Positions 25,108-33,580 of a stretch of 36,422 nucleotides of DNA are shown here, in pieces. A program made the translations under genes and the position numbers. The stretch is from contig JAIRYJ010000014.1 in NCBI GenBank assembly GCA_031267825.1, positions 1 through 36,422 of the forward strand, written 5' to 3'. How positions within the stretch are numbered: position 1 is the stretch's first letter; each line of letters starts with the position of its first letter. The DNA is from Bifidobacteriaceae bacterium (GTDB lineage: Bacteria; Actinomycetota; Actinomycetes; Actinomycetales; WQXJ01). Below the pieces are notes generated by a model. The model saw nothing but the letters and a program-made list of their open reading frames with translations. It did not search any database and was not told the DNA's origin.

Positions 25108-26301
25108 CTAAGCTCCTTCCACCAAGCGGCCAGCTTGTTGCCGCGCCCAGGCGTCGGCTGATTTGATCTCTTCCAAACTAGGGACCTCACCTGGATGGAC
25201 GCTGGATTGGAAAGCATCCAGCAACCGACCCACCCCCTCAGTTATCCCTAGGAAGGGTAACCGGCCAGCCAGGAAGCCTTCCACTAGGACTTCGTTGGCG
25301 CCGTTCAACACCGCCGGATGCAGCGGCGAACGCCTGATCGCTTCCCGGCCTAGTTCAACGGCTGGGAAAACAGTGTTATCGACCGGCTCAAATCCCCAAC
25401 TAGTCGGCGCCGCCCAATCCAGTTTGGGCACTATTTGGGGCATTCTTTCTGGCCAGGACAAGGCCAAGGCGATTGGTAGGCGCATATCCGGTGGTGAAGC
25501 TTGGGCGATAACCGCACCGTCAATGAAACGCACCATCGAATGGACGATCGACTGAGGATGGACCACCACCTCAATGCGTTCAGGTGCGATGTCAAACAGC
25601 AGGTGTGCCTCAATCAGTTCGAGGGCTTTATTGATTAGCGTTGCCGAATTGCATGTCACCAACGGACCCATCCGCCAGGTCGGATGTTTCAAAGCCTGTT
25701 GCGGGCTGACATGACGGAGTTGTTCCAGGGTGGCGCCCCGGAAAGGGCCACCCGAGGCGGTCAAGATGAGGCTCGCTACTTCTTGTCCGGACCCGGCCCG
25801 CAAACATTGGGCTATGGCCGAATGTTCCGAATCAACTGGGATGATCTGCCCGGGGCGCTGGACGGCGGCCTTAACCAGGGCACCACCAACAACCAAAGAT
25901 TCCTTGTTGGCTAAAGCCAAGCTTGAACCGGCCGTCAAGGCCGCCAGGGTTGGTTCCAGGCCGGCCGCCCCAGCCATGGAGTTGAGCACCACATCGGTGC
26001 CCGCACCGGCCAGTTTGGCGGCAGCCTCCGGGCCCGCCTCAATCCTGGGATGGTATTCGTCTTGGACCCCGAAAGCCGCCAAATGACGGCTAACCGTGGC
26101 GGCGGCATCGTCCGTCGGAACAGCTATCCGGCTGGGACGGAACTGGGCGGCTTGCTCAGCCAGCGACCTGAGCCGTCCCTGGCCGGCCGCTAAACCTGTC
26201 ACAGCGAAACGCCCAGGTTGGGACGCGATCACCGCCAGGGCTTGCGTGCCGATCGACCCGGTTGATCCGAGCAGACTGACACCTCGGGTGGTTTGACCCA
26301 C
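25108..26301 (-). CDS. dxr: 1-deoxy-D-xylulose 5-phosphate reductoisomerase
   Basis: A 397-residue Dxr (IspC) that makes MEP from DXP with NADPH, the first committed step of the MEP pathway. The NADPH-binding loop is L-L-G-S-T-G-S-I-G-T-Q (residues 10-20). The metal and substrate region includes V-D-S-E-H-S-A-I-A-Q-C-L and S-G-G-P-F-R-G, then the C-terminal L-A-L-S-W-P-E-R-M and N-G-A-N-E-V blocks. The start is GTG 26301 with GGAG eight bases upstream. Downstream rseP is three bases away. It shares a pathway with ispG. The gene is divergent from the PH-domain gene. Confidence 0.97.
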   Translation of the reverse strand: MGQTTRGVSLLGSTGSIGTQALAVIASQPGRFAVTGLAAGQGRLRSLAEQAAQFRPSRIAVPTDDAAATVSRHLAAFGVQDEYHPRIEAGPEAAAKLAGAGTDVVLNSMAGAAGLEPTLAALTAGSSLALANKESLVVGGALVKAAVQRPGQIIPVDSEHSAIAQCLRAGSGQEVASLILTASGGPFRGATLEQLRHVSPQQALKHPTWRMGPLVTCNSATLINKALELIEAHLLFDIAPERIEVVVHPQSIVHSMVRFIDGAVIAQASPPDMRLPIALALSWPERMPQIVPKLDWAAPTSWGFEPVDNTVFPAVELGREAIRRSPLHPAVLNGANEVLVEGFLAGRLPFLGITEGVGRLLDAFQSSVHPGEVPSLEEIKSADAWARQQAGRLVEGA

Positions 26302-26380
26302 AAGATCTCCGTTCTCGCGTTATACCCCGGGCCGGTTCGGCTATTGGCCTATTGTCCACCACTGCGCCAAACTTGGTCTC

Positions 26381-27052
26381 ATGGCGTTCAACCGTTCCGA
26401 ATTAGCAGCAGGCGAATATGTCATTTTTCACGCTCGGGGGCATTGGAAGGTGCTGGTCGCACCTGTCCTGGTGTTTCTGGTGGCGGTCGGGGGCTGGGCG
26501 GCTTGCTGGGTTTACGCCATCCCCGATGAGTCAGGCTGGAATTGGGCCCGCTGGGCGGTGTCTGTTTTGGCGGCCGTTCCGGTTCTGATCTGGACCGCCG
26601 CGCCATTTGTGCGCTGGGCTTGCCGGACTGACACGTTAACCAACTACCGCCTGATTTCCCGTGAGGGTGTTTTCAACCGTGAGGGCCGTGACATTCCAAT
26701 GGACCGGGTTCATGCGGTCTCCTACCGGCAGAACTTTATTGAGCGGGTTTTGGGGGCTGGCACGTTACATGTTCAGACCGCCGCCCAGCAGTCGGATGTG
26801 GCTTTAGATGATGTGGCGCATGTCAAGAAGCGCCAGCTGCAGATCAATGAACAGTTGCTTGACCGTGATTTCAGTGCGGTTGAACCTGATTCAGCCTCGG
26901 GCCGGGCGGCTGAGGATGCTTCTGGCCGGTTCGATGATTCGCCCGGCCCGGTTGACCCGCCCAGGCGCCAGCCGGGTGATGGTTCCAGCGGACGGCCGTT
27001 ACCGCCGCTACCACCCAGACCGCCGATGCCGCCGCCGCGGTCCCAGCCGTGA
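26381..27052 (+). CDS. PH domain-containing membrane protein (bPH_2 / DUF304)
   Basis: A 223-residue membrane protein. Two hydrophobic helices (about 25-46 and 55-77) are followed by a bacterial pleckstrin-homology-like domain with T-N-Y-R-L-I-S-R-E-G-V-F-N-R, D-I-P-M-D-R-V-H-A-V and L-G-A-G-T-L-H-V-Q-T-A. The last 65 residues are a Pro/Arg/Ser-rich, probably disordered tail. Proteins of this kind are common in actinobacteria and have no settled function. Start ATG 26381 lacks a clear ribosome site, and a (near-)leaderless start is possible. The spacing to the divergent dxr start is 79 bp, so the two promoters share this gap. Confidence 0.87.
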   Translation: MAFNRSELAAGEYVIFHARGHWKVLVAPVLVFLVAVGGWAACWVYAIPDESGWNWARWAVSVLAAVPVLIWTAAPFVRWACRTDTLTNYRLISREGVFNREGRDIPMDRVHAVSYRQNFIERVLGAGTLHVQTAAQQSDVALDDVAHVKKRQLQINEQLLDRDFSAVEPDSASGRAAEDASGRFDDSPGPVDPPRRQPGDGSSGRPLPPLPPRPPMPPPRSQP

Positions 27053-27079
27053 CCCCATTTCCGCTTGACGCGGCCGGGT

Positions 27080-27127
27080 CCCTGGCAGCGTCCCCGGCCG
27101 GACCCCTGGCAGCGTCCCCGGCCGGAT
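27080..27127. repeat. Two tandem 24-bp repeats before trpB
   Basis: The sequence starting CCCTGGCAGCGTCCCCGG occurs at 27080 and again at 27104. A more degenerate continuation (GTCCCTAACC, CCCCGGCCGG) follows to about 27172. It fills the gap between the PH-domain gene and trpB. Confidence 0.8.
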
Positions 27128-27204
27128 CCCTAACCCCGACCCTGGCCATGACCCCGGCCGGGTCCCTAACCGTCAAACCCGTTTACGAATGAGAAAGAAT
27201 AACT

Positions 27205-28413
27205 ATGCAATCCAAGCCTTACCTGCGCGAACACCCTGACTCGAAAGGGTTTTTCGGCACTTATGGTGGCGCCGATGTGCCACCCGAACTGGCTCGCGAA
27301 ATGGAGAAAATCCATGAGGCCTACCAAACCATCGGCAACAGCCATGATTTCATTTTGCGGCTGCGTGATATTCGGGAGCATTTCCAGGGACGTCCAACTC
27401 CGGTCTATTACGCCAAGCGCCTAACCGAAGCGGTTGGCGGGGCTCGGCTCTACCTTAAGCGTGAGGATCTCAATCACACTGGGGCACACAAACTGAACCA
27501 CTGCATGGGCGAGGCACTGCTGGCCTCTTATTTGGGTAAGAAGAAACTCATCGCCGAGACTGGAGCCGGCCAGCACGGTGTGGCTTTAGCGACAGCGGCC
27601 GCCTATTTTGGCCTGGAATGTGAAATCCATATGGGCGAGGTGGACATCGCCAAAGAACATCCCAATGTTGTGCGGATGCGGATTCTAGGGGCCACTGTTG
27701 TTCCGGTCAGTGTTGGTCAGCGGACTTTGAAAGAAGCGGTTGATAGTGCTTTCGCCGCCTATTTGGAGGACCCAGTTAGCACCATGTACTGCATTGGTTC
27801 AGTTGTGGGCCCGCATCCGTTCCCCATGATGGTGAGGGATTTTCAGGCTGTGGTCGGGATTGAGGCGCGTGAACAGTTCCAAGCTATGACTGGCTGGCTG
27901 CCGGATCACGTGGTGGCCTGTGTTGGTGGCGGTTCCAATGCGATGGGGATTTTCTCTGGGTTCATTGAGGACCCAACTGAACTGTGGGGTGTTGAGCCGC
28001 TCGGCACTGGCACTAAACTCGGCCAGCATGCCGCTTCGCTGGCTTTTGGCCAGGATGGTGATCTTCATGGTTTCCATTCGGTGGTGTTGGAGAACCCTGA
28101 CGGGACAGCGGCGGCTGTCCATTCGGTGGCTTCTGGGCTGGATTATCCGGCGGTCGGACCAGAGCACGCCTATTTGAATAAGACATTGGGCCGGACTCAT
28201 GCGGTTGGTGCCAGCGATGATGAGGCGATTGAGGCTTTCTACCGTTTATCTCGCCTGGAGGGGATCATCCCGGCACTCGAATCAGCTCACGCTGTGGCTT
28301 ATGCCATCCGTTTAGCTCAGGTCAAACCTTATGAGTCGATTCTGGTTAACTTGTCTGGCCGGGGCGATAAAGACATTGATTATGTCTACCAAACCTATCC
28401 GCCCACCCCATAA
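27205..28413 (+). CDS. trpB: Tryptophan synthase beta chain, stand-alone copy
   Basis: A 402-residue PLP enzyme that condenses indole with serine to tryptophan. The PLP lysine is Lys96 in H-T-G-A-H-K-L-N-H, Glu118 in A-E-T-G-A-G-Q-H-G is the catalytic glutamate, and the phosphate-binding loop [10 protein letters not shown] and the S-G-R-G-D-K-D end are intact. Around the active site it departs from the common actinobacterial TrpB (N-H-C-M-G-E in place of N-N-x-L-G-Q, and M-G-E-V-D-I), so it looks like a separate TrpB subgroup. No trpA or other trp gene is adjacent. ATG 27205 follows GAGAAAG by seven bases. Whether it pairs with a TrpA encoded elsewhere or uses free indole cannot be seen here. 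Confidence 0.93.
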   Translation: MQSKPYLREHPDSKGFFGTYGGADVPPELAREMEKIHEAYQTIGNSHDFILRLRDIREHFQGRPTPVYYAKRLTEAVGGARLYLKREDLNHTGAHKLNHCMGEALLASYLGKKKLIAETGAGQHGVALATAAAYFGLECEIHMGEVDIAKEHPNVVRMRILGATVVPVSVGQRTLKEAVDSAFAAYLEDPVSTMYCIGSVVGPHPFPMMVRDFQAVVGIEAREQFQAMTGWLPDHVVACVGGGSNAMGIFSGFIEDPTELWGVEPLGTGTKLGQHAASLAFGQDGDLHGFHSVVLENPDGTAAAVHSVASGLDYPAVGPEHAYLNKTLGRTHAVGASDDEAIEAFYRLSRLEGIIPALESAHAVAYAIRLAQVKPYESILVNLSGRGDKDIDYVYQTYPPTP

Positions 28414-28935
28414 CAGCCAACCGAAAAGCGGTCCCAGCGCGGTGGATAATCAGACGTGGTGTAAATAAGTCCACGACACGGTCTCGCCAACCTTCAAAGG
28501 AGCATCCGCTCCCAGTCGCCTTCGCTGTGGGTCATTGCGATCAGTCTGCCTCCCCGGTGCCGTCAACCAGGAAACCACCGGCGCCGAAGCGGTCCCTGTG
28601 ACTGGGCCGGTCCGTGAGGTCGTGCGGGGCTGGTTGGTCGCGGACTTACAGGCCCCGCTGAAGTAACGGCACACCGCACGCCGGGTCAGGGACCGGCCAG
28701 CGGATGAACATGGTGCGGTGGTCGCGGACCGGACGGGCCGGAACCAAGCTTCCGCGCTGTGTCACCGCCAGTGGTGGAGGCTCGCCGTGTCCACAGTCCC
28801 GGCCGACCGGCCCCAGGCTAGCCACCAACCATTAGAGAAGTGCAACCCCTCTGTCGGCGTGATCTGAACAGCCACAACCGTAGAGGTGTTGCGCTTCCAC
28901 CCAGAACCCGGGCTGGCACTAACCAACTAGACCGG
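28414..28935. other. 522-bp gap between trpB and FG-GAP gene
   Basis: No gene is recognised. Short frames on the reverse strand (28450-28674 and 28646-28828) lack domain features; they could be decayed coding sequence, but I cannot name a parent. A long imperfect inverted repeat lies at 28837-28897. Confidence 0.45.
28837..28897. repeat. Imperfect 16-bp inverted repeat
   Basis: GAAGTGCAACCCCTCT (28837-28852) and AGAGGTGTTGCGCTTC (28882-28897) pair at 14 of 16 positions around a 29-bp loop. The TGTTGCGCTTC end reminds me of terminal repeats of IS30-type insertion sequences, but this is recollection, not a match. It may equally be the trpB terminator. Confidence 0.55.
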
Positions 28936-30030
28936 TCAGTAGGCTATGGGCGCGAACGGCAGGATCCAAGGCAGAACGGTCATTTCACCTGGTTCGGTGA
29001 CAGAACAATCAGGTGCCCCACCACTTGGTCCCCAGCCGTCAGCGATCCGCACCTTGGTGGCGAACTTGCCGTTACCTAAACCACGGTAAATGAAGACCTG
29101 GCCTTGATCGTTACGGCCAACCAGGTCGGTCCGTCCGTCATCATTCAAGTCAACGCCAGAGGCCAGATCAAAGTCAGTCCAACCGTTACCAGCTTTCACC
29201 TTGGTGGCGAACCGGGCATTGCCTAAGCTGCGATACAAGTACAGGTCACCGGCTGAATTGATGCCAAGAATATCGTCCTGGCCATCCCCAGTCGCATCAC
29301 CCGCGGGCCACAAACTGAAATCCTGCCAACCGTTGCCAACCTTAGGATACGGATGCGTGAAGAAGCCCCAAGGCGACATCTGATAGCGGTACAAATCACC
29401 GCTGGAGTTCTTGACCGCCAGTATGTCGTAGGGTGACCAGGCTTCCGGCCAGCCCAGATCCCCCGCCACGACCGCGCGATACCCAGACCAGCCATTACCG
29501 ATCTGTCTGGCGGGCAAACCGGGCATCGGATCACCATAATGGCTCAGATAGCCTTGCACGTAACTGAACATCCGCCCGTCACAACTAAGGCCAATGAAGC
29601 CGCGGGTAGTGGCGTACCCCTCATACCAGTGCAGTTGGATGGGCTGCAGAGTTTGCCCAGCGAACCCAGTGCCCGCCACCACCGGGTCACCCAGAACTCC
29701 GCCCTGACCAACCGGGAAGGTCCACAATGTGCCTTCCTGATCGATCGCGTACACCGCGCCTTTCTTGTCCGGGAAGACCCAGTAGGCCAAGATGATGTTT
29801 CGCAAAGCTCCAACTGGGGACGTCGGCAGAGCACGTTCCACCGCTGGTTCAACCGTGACCACATCCACCCCGGGTTCCACCGCGACGGCATCTACAACCA
29901 CGTCAACCACCGCATCACCAGTTGGCGCACCATCAACCGCCAATACCGGACCAGACCACACCAACCCCAAACTCAGTGCCGCACCCAACGCCACCCAGAC
30001 ACGCTTTTGAACGGAAGACATATCAGACAT
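28936..30030 (-). CDS. Secreted FG-GAP/VCBS repeat protein
   Basis: A 364-residue exported protein. A basic start (Q-K-R-V-W) and hydrophobic stretch end in G-P-V-L-A-V, a likely signal peptidase I site near residue 31. A valine/alanine/aspartate-rich linker (to about 70) follows. The rest is a beta-propeller of FG-GAP-like blades, each with G-N-G-W then D-I-L or D-L-V and G-D-L-Y-x-Y. Two blades carry calcium-type loops D-A-T-G-D-G-Q-D-D and D-L-N-D-D-G-R-T-D. Such propellers bind surface ligands or form parts of cell-wall proteins; no enzyme domain is present. ATG 30030 abuts GAAGGGA too closely, so the ATG at 30021 is the better-spaced start. The gene is divergent from the glycosyltransferase. 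Confidence 0.85.
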   Translation of the reverse strand: MSDMSSVQKRVWVALGAALSLGLVWSGPVLAVDGAPTGDAVVDVVVDAVAVEPGVDVVTVEPAVERALPTSPVGALRNIILAYWVFPDKKGAVYAIDQEGTLWTFPVGQGGVLGDPVVAGTGFAGQTLQPIQLHWYEGYATTRGFIGLSCDGRMFSYVQGYLSHYGDPMPGLPARQIGNGWSGYRAVVAGDLGWPEAWSPYDILAVKNSSGDLYRYQMSPWGFFTHPYPKVGNGWQDFSLWPAGDATGDGQDDILGINSAGDLYLYRSLGNARFATKVKAGNGWTDFDLASGVDLNDDGRTDLVGRNDQGQVFIYRGLGNGKFATKVRIADGWGPSGGAPDCSVTEPGEMTVLPWILPFAPIAY

Positions 30031-30408
30031 TCCCTTCTGTCAGAACCGCAAAATGCCCCTTCTGGGCACATCACCGTAGCCAGGTTCGATTCTCCTCACA
30101 TCCAGGACGAACACAAGTCAATTAGGCAGAAACACTTGTCCCACCTCGGTTCACGGCGGCGAACTATACGGCGGAATCAAACGGCTCCGCGAAAACGGAC
30201 CAATAAGCGGCCCGCACCTTAGGTCCAAGACAGCGCTGGGCAACGCGGAGTAACCTCATCCAAGCGGGATGATCCCCAACAACAAGGGCGCGGGCCGGGC
30301 TTGCCGGGCAGACTGGGTCGGCCGGGCAGACCGGGCTGGCCACACCAAGACCAGGTTGAAACATCGCGGCTACCGCTCGCCACCAGCCAGACCAAGGATG
30401 GGAACAAT
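30031..30408. other. Divergent intergenic region, FG-GAP gene / glycosyltransferase
   Basis: No gene is recognised. Promoters for both flanking genes should lie here, but I cannot place them with confidence; TTGACT (30122-30117, reverse strand) lacks a matching -10. A short C/G-rich duplication (GCCGGGCAGACYGGG) occurs near 30302-30335. Confidence 0.4.
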
Positions 30409-31482
30409 ATGAAGGTCGCTATCAGGTATTCAGGCCTGACAATGGAAGAAGATGGCACAGTCGGCGGTCATGGCGCCGGTGACACTCTGGTTCGCCGCCT
30501 GTTGCGGGTTTTCCCCGGCGCTGAACTGATCGGCCCGCACATCCACCAATACCGCCATACCGATGTCATTCCACTCGAGATGGTGGACGTAGATCAGACC
30601 GTCGTGGTCAACATGGATGTGATCGATTCAACCGCTGTCTGGCAGACACTGCGCGACAATTCGCCTACTGGCGCCGCCCCAAGGCTGATGAACTTCATGT
30701 GGTGGAACTGGACCCGGTATGACTCGACCACCGAACTGGCCACGCTGTCACTGTCTTGCGCGTTGTTCCCAACCTTCGCCAACTCGGAACGCACCGCCAA
30801 AGCGATCCAAGAGTACATCCGGCGCTGGACGGTTCAGCACCTCGCCGAAAGAGCCAAAGTGTCCTGGGTCAACCTAGGCATCAACCTTGAGCATCTTCAG
30901 CCACGCCATGAACCGTCCCGCCCAGTGGTGCTCTACCCGGCGATCTACATGTCGGAACGCAAACGGCCGCAACTCTTCCTCGACATTGTCACCAAAGTAG
31001 CTAAACGGGTACCGATCCGGGTTGAAGCCCGGCTAACCGAACCGCACCTGGTTTCACCGCAAGCCATGGCGCTATCACGCAACAAGTGGGCTTGGGTCGG
31101 ACCGCTGACACCGGGACGCCAGCAATACTGGGAGGCGTTGGCCGGCACCACCGCGTTCCTGGCCACCGCCCGCGAGGAAACCTACGGCTTGGAATACATT
31201 GAGGCTCTGCTGGCCGGAGCGATTGGCGTCATGCCTGACCTGCCTTGGACGCACGCCATTGTGCCTGAAGGTTATCCGTTCTTCTACCGCACACCAGCCG
31301 AGGCCGAGGCCATGCTCCAACGCGCTGTGACTGATCCGGATAGCTGCCGGGCGGAACTAGATCAGGCGGCCGGTGGTTCGCTGTCACACTGGCTGAGCGA
31401 ACATCACAATGAGGACGCCTTCGAGGCTTCAATCGCGGAGCATGTCCGTCGCTGGTTCCCGGACCAGGTGACACCGGCTTGA
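30409..31482 (+). CDS. Glycosyltransferase, GT-B fold (GT4-like)
   Basis: From ATG 30409 (AAGGA ten bases upstream) the protein has 357 residues and no signal peptide or membrane helix. The upstream open frame to 30301 is arginine/glycine-rich and unlikely to be translated. The N-terminal half has the nucleotide-free Rossmann pattern with G-G-H-G-A-G-D-T. The C-terminal half has the donor-binding signature E-E-T-Y-G-L-E-Y-I-E-A-L-L-A-G-A-I-G, the E-x7-E motif of retaining GT4 enzymes. It would transfer a sugar from a nucleotide donor to a cell-wall or surface acceptor; donor and acceptor are unknown. It lies beside a secreted propeller protein, hinting at a surface role (inference). A strong terminator follows. 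Confidence 0.82.
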   Translation: MKVAIRYSGLTMEEDGTVGGHGAGDTLVRRLLRVFPGAELIGPHIHQYRHTDVIPLEMVDVDQTVVVNMDVIDSTAVWQTLRDNSPTGAAPRLMNFMWWNWTRYDSTTELATLSLSCALFPTFANSERTAKAIQEYIRRWTVQHLAERAKVSWVNLGINLEHLQPRHEPSRPVVLYPAIYMSERKRPQLFLDIVTKVAKRVPIRVEARLTEPHLVSPQAMALSRNKWAWVGPLTPGRQQYWEALAGTTAFLATAREETYGLEYIEALLAGAIGVMPDLPWTHAIVPEGYPFFYRTPAEAEAMLQRAVTDPDSCRAELDQAAGGSLSHWLSEHHNEDAFEASIAEHVRRWFPDQVTPA

Positions 31483-31490
31483 ACCAGTGT

Positions 31491-31524
31491 CCGCGTTGGT
31501 CAGGCCAGCGCCTGACCAACGCGG
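31491..31524. terminator. Strong bidirectional terminator
   Basis: CCGCGTTGGTCAGGC and GCCTGACCAACGCGG form a perfect 15-bp stem with loop CAGC, placed nine bases after the glycosyltransferase stop and just beyond the convergent dehydrogenase stop. Only a short A-run follows. Confidence 0.85.
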
Positions 31525-31536
31525 CAAAAGCCCTGT

Positions 31537-32586
31537 TCAGGCCTGGATTACAACCTTGAGAGCGTCATTCTTGGCGGCGTGGCCAAAGACGTCATAGGCC
31601 GCCATCATGTCATCCAGCTTGAACCGGTGAGTCGCCAGGGGGCGCACGTTCAGGCGGCCAGCCTCGATCAGTTCGATCAGCATTGGCGCGGTCACAGCGT
31701 CAACCAGACCCATCGTCATGGTGATGTTCTCGATCCAAAGCCGGTCAATCGGCATGGTGACGGGCGCACCATGCACACCAATGTTGGCGATCCGGCCGGT
31801 TGGCCGAACCAGTTCGAAGGCCGCTTCGAGGGTTGGCGGAATGCCGACAGCTTCCATCACCACATCGGCGCCGCCGTGACGGCACAGTGCCTTGACCTGG
31901 TCAATCCAGCCGGGCTGGCCGGAGTTGACGGTCCGGTTAGCGCCGAAGTTCTTGACCGCCTGGGCCAGACGGAAATCGTCTAGGTCAACGGCGATGATCC
32001 GGCGGGGGCTCTTCAACTGGGCTGTCACCATGGCGGCCAAGCCAACTGGTCCAGCACCGATCACAACCACGTCATCACCTGGCTTGACCTGCCCGTTTAG
32101 CACACCCATCTCATAGCCAGTCGGAATGATGTCCGAGACAAAGATGACTTCCTCATCGGTCAGGCCTTGAGGGATTGAGTGCAGCGATGTTTCGCCGAAC
32201 GGAATGCGGACGTATTCCGCTTGGGTGCCGTCCACTAAGTGTCCCAGTAGCCAGCCCACGCCGCCAGCCGATTCGCAGTGGGACGGATGGCCTACACGGC
32301 AGTAGGCGCAAGTGCCACAGGTGGTGATGCAGTTGATCACTACCCGATGGCCCACTTTGAACTTGGCGACACCTGAGCCGACCGCTACGACAGTGCCAAC
32401 GCCTTCGTGACCGAGGATTCGGCCCTTCTCAACCGTCGGCACGTCGCCTTTAAGAATATGCAGGTCAGACCCGCAAATTGTGGTCGTGTCAATCTTTACG
32501 ATGACGTCGTTCGGGTCCTCGATCGTCGGTTCGGGAACTTCTTCCCAAGCCTTTTCACCGGGCCCGTGATATACCAAAGCCTTCAT
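31537..32586 (-). CDS. Zinc-dependent NAD(P) alcohol dehydrogenase (MDR family)
   Basis: From ATG 32586 (GAGGA eight bases upstream) the protein has 349 residues; the frame continues to 32613 but that start has no ribosome site. Catalytic zinc ligands are Cys38 (T-I-C-G-S-D-L-H), His60 and Glu61 (L-G-H-E-G-V-G). The structural zinc lobe C-G-T-C-A-Y-C-R-V-G-H-P-S-H-C is complete. The Rossmann loop is V-I-G-A-G-P-V-G-L-A-A. It resembles the medium-chain secondary-alcohol/butanediol-type dehydrogenases of fermentative bacteria. Its substrate cannot be read from the sequence. It stands alone, convergent with the glycosyltransferase and downstream of no obvious regulator. Confidence 0.92.
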   Translation of the reverse strand: MKALVYHGPGEKAWEEVPEPTIEDPNDVIVKIDTTTICGSDLHILKGDVPTVEKGRILGHEGVGTVVAVGSGVAKFKVGHRVVINCITTCGTCAYCRVGHPSHCESAGGVGWLLGHLVDGTQAEYVRIPFGETSLHSIPQGLTDEEVIFVSDIIPTGYEMGVLNGQVKPGDDVVVIGAGPVGLAAMVTAQLKSPRRIIAVDLDDFRLAQAVKNFGANRTVNSGQPGWIDQVKALCRHGGADVVMEAVGIPPTLEAAFELVRPTGRIANIGVHGAPVTMPIDRLWIENITMTMGLVDAVTAPMLIELIEAGRLNVRPLATHRFKLDDMMAAYDVFGHAAKNDALKVVIQA

Positions 32587-32674
32587 TCCAGAAGTCCTCT
32601 CTAGGGGTTTCATCTTCCTCGATGTGCCACCTGTAGGCGACCTACCCAGCTTAGCTCAAATCGGGACCTAATAC

Positions 32675-33580
32675 CTACTCGGGCTCGGCGGGGCCGGCCG
32701 TCGACCGGTTTTCGGACCCGTCCCCGGCCTCGGCCGTATCAGCCACAAGCCCCGCACTAACCTCAAGCTGGCGACCATAGTGCCGGTTCATCAGCCATTG
32801 GATCAGCCCGCCAACCAGCGAAGAAAAAGTCACCCCGATCACCACCGCGGCCAACGGATTATCGCGCGTCACCTGGCCCGCCACCAGGCCAATACCAGCC
32901 GAATAGGCAGCCCAGCAGACAGCCGCCAGCGAATCAATCATCACGAAACGGCGCATCGGGTAGCCGATCGTCCCGGCCGTCAAATTGACCGCCACCCGGC
33001 CCACCGGAATGAACCGCCCCACCATCAGCAGCACAGCCGCACCCCGGCCGAACAGCCGACGCGCCCAGTTCAGAGCCGTTTGCCCGCGCCGACCAGCGAA
33101 AATACGCCAACTCGGAGCGTTGAACCAGCGTCCCAGGCTGTAGGTAACACAGTCACCGCAAACCGCTCCGGCCGCCACCATCAGCCACAAGACCACAAAC
33201 ACGAACCAGTTGGTTCCGGCCGCGGACAGGGCCGCAGCGGTCGCCACAACCAGGGTTTCAGCCGGCACAGGCGGAAAGAAGCCGTCAATCACAGCCAAAG
33301 CGAAGCAAGCTAGCAGCCCCCAAGGTGAGCCGGCCAGGCCAATTATCCGTCGGTTGATTTCCCGCCAAAGCCGCCCGATGCCGTCCAGCCAGCTCCCGTT
33401 GTCCCCGCCAGTGGGTGCCGCGTCAGTACCAGCCAAGCCAATGCCAGCCGCACCAGCATCCAGTGGCCCACCACCTCCAGCTAGCACATCGGGTAGCCCA
33501 ACGGATGCGCCAAGGTCACCCAGTACACCAGCCAAGGACGGATCGGCCAGAACCTCAGCCAGGGTGGTTAGCAGAGGCAT
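32675..33580 (-). CDS. DedA family (VTT domain) membrane protein
   Basis: A 301-residue DedA protein, a family implicated in lipid-carrier (undecaprenyl phosphate) recycling and membrane homeostasis. Family marks: F-F-P-P-V-P-A-E-T-L with the conserved glutamate (about residue 107), the re-entrant G-R-F-I-P-V-G-R-V-A-V-N-L-T-A-G motif, and four or five membrane segments between about 85 and 265. The first 80 residues are a Gly/Ala-rich extension not typical of the family. The tail is acidic. ATG 33580 follows the glmM TAG without a gap (TAGATG), so it is translationally coupled to glmM. Both gene products touch cell-wall precursor metabolism, which may explain the pairing (inference). Confidence 0.92.
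   Translation of the reverse strand: MPLLTTLAEVLADPSLAGVLGDLGASVGLPDVLAGGGGPLDAGAAGIGLAGTDAAPTGGDNGSWLDGIGRLWREINRRIIGLAGSPWGLLACFALAVIDGFFPPVPAETLVVATAAALSAAGTNWFVFVVLWLMVAAGAVCGDCVTYSLGRWFNAPSWRIFAGRRGQTALNWARRLFGRGAAVLLMVGRFIPVGRVAVNLTAGTIGYPMRRFVMIDSLAAVCWAAYSAGIGLVAGQVTRDNPLAAVVIGVTFSSLVGGLIQWLMNRHYGRQLEVSAGLVADTAEAGDGSENRSTAGPAEPE

Noticed and set aside
27205-28413. trpB leader attenuator
   Set aside because: I looked upstream of trpB for a short peptide with consecutive Trp codons and a terminator and found neither.
29539-30222. 227-codon forward frame antisense to the FG-GAP gene
   Set aside because: His/Arg/Asn-rich shadow of the reverse-strand propeller repeats; the reverse gene has a signal peptide and clear blades.
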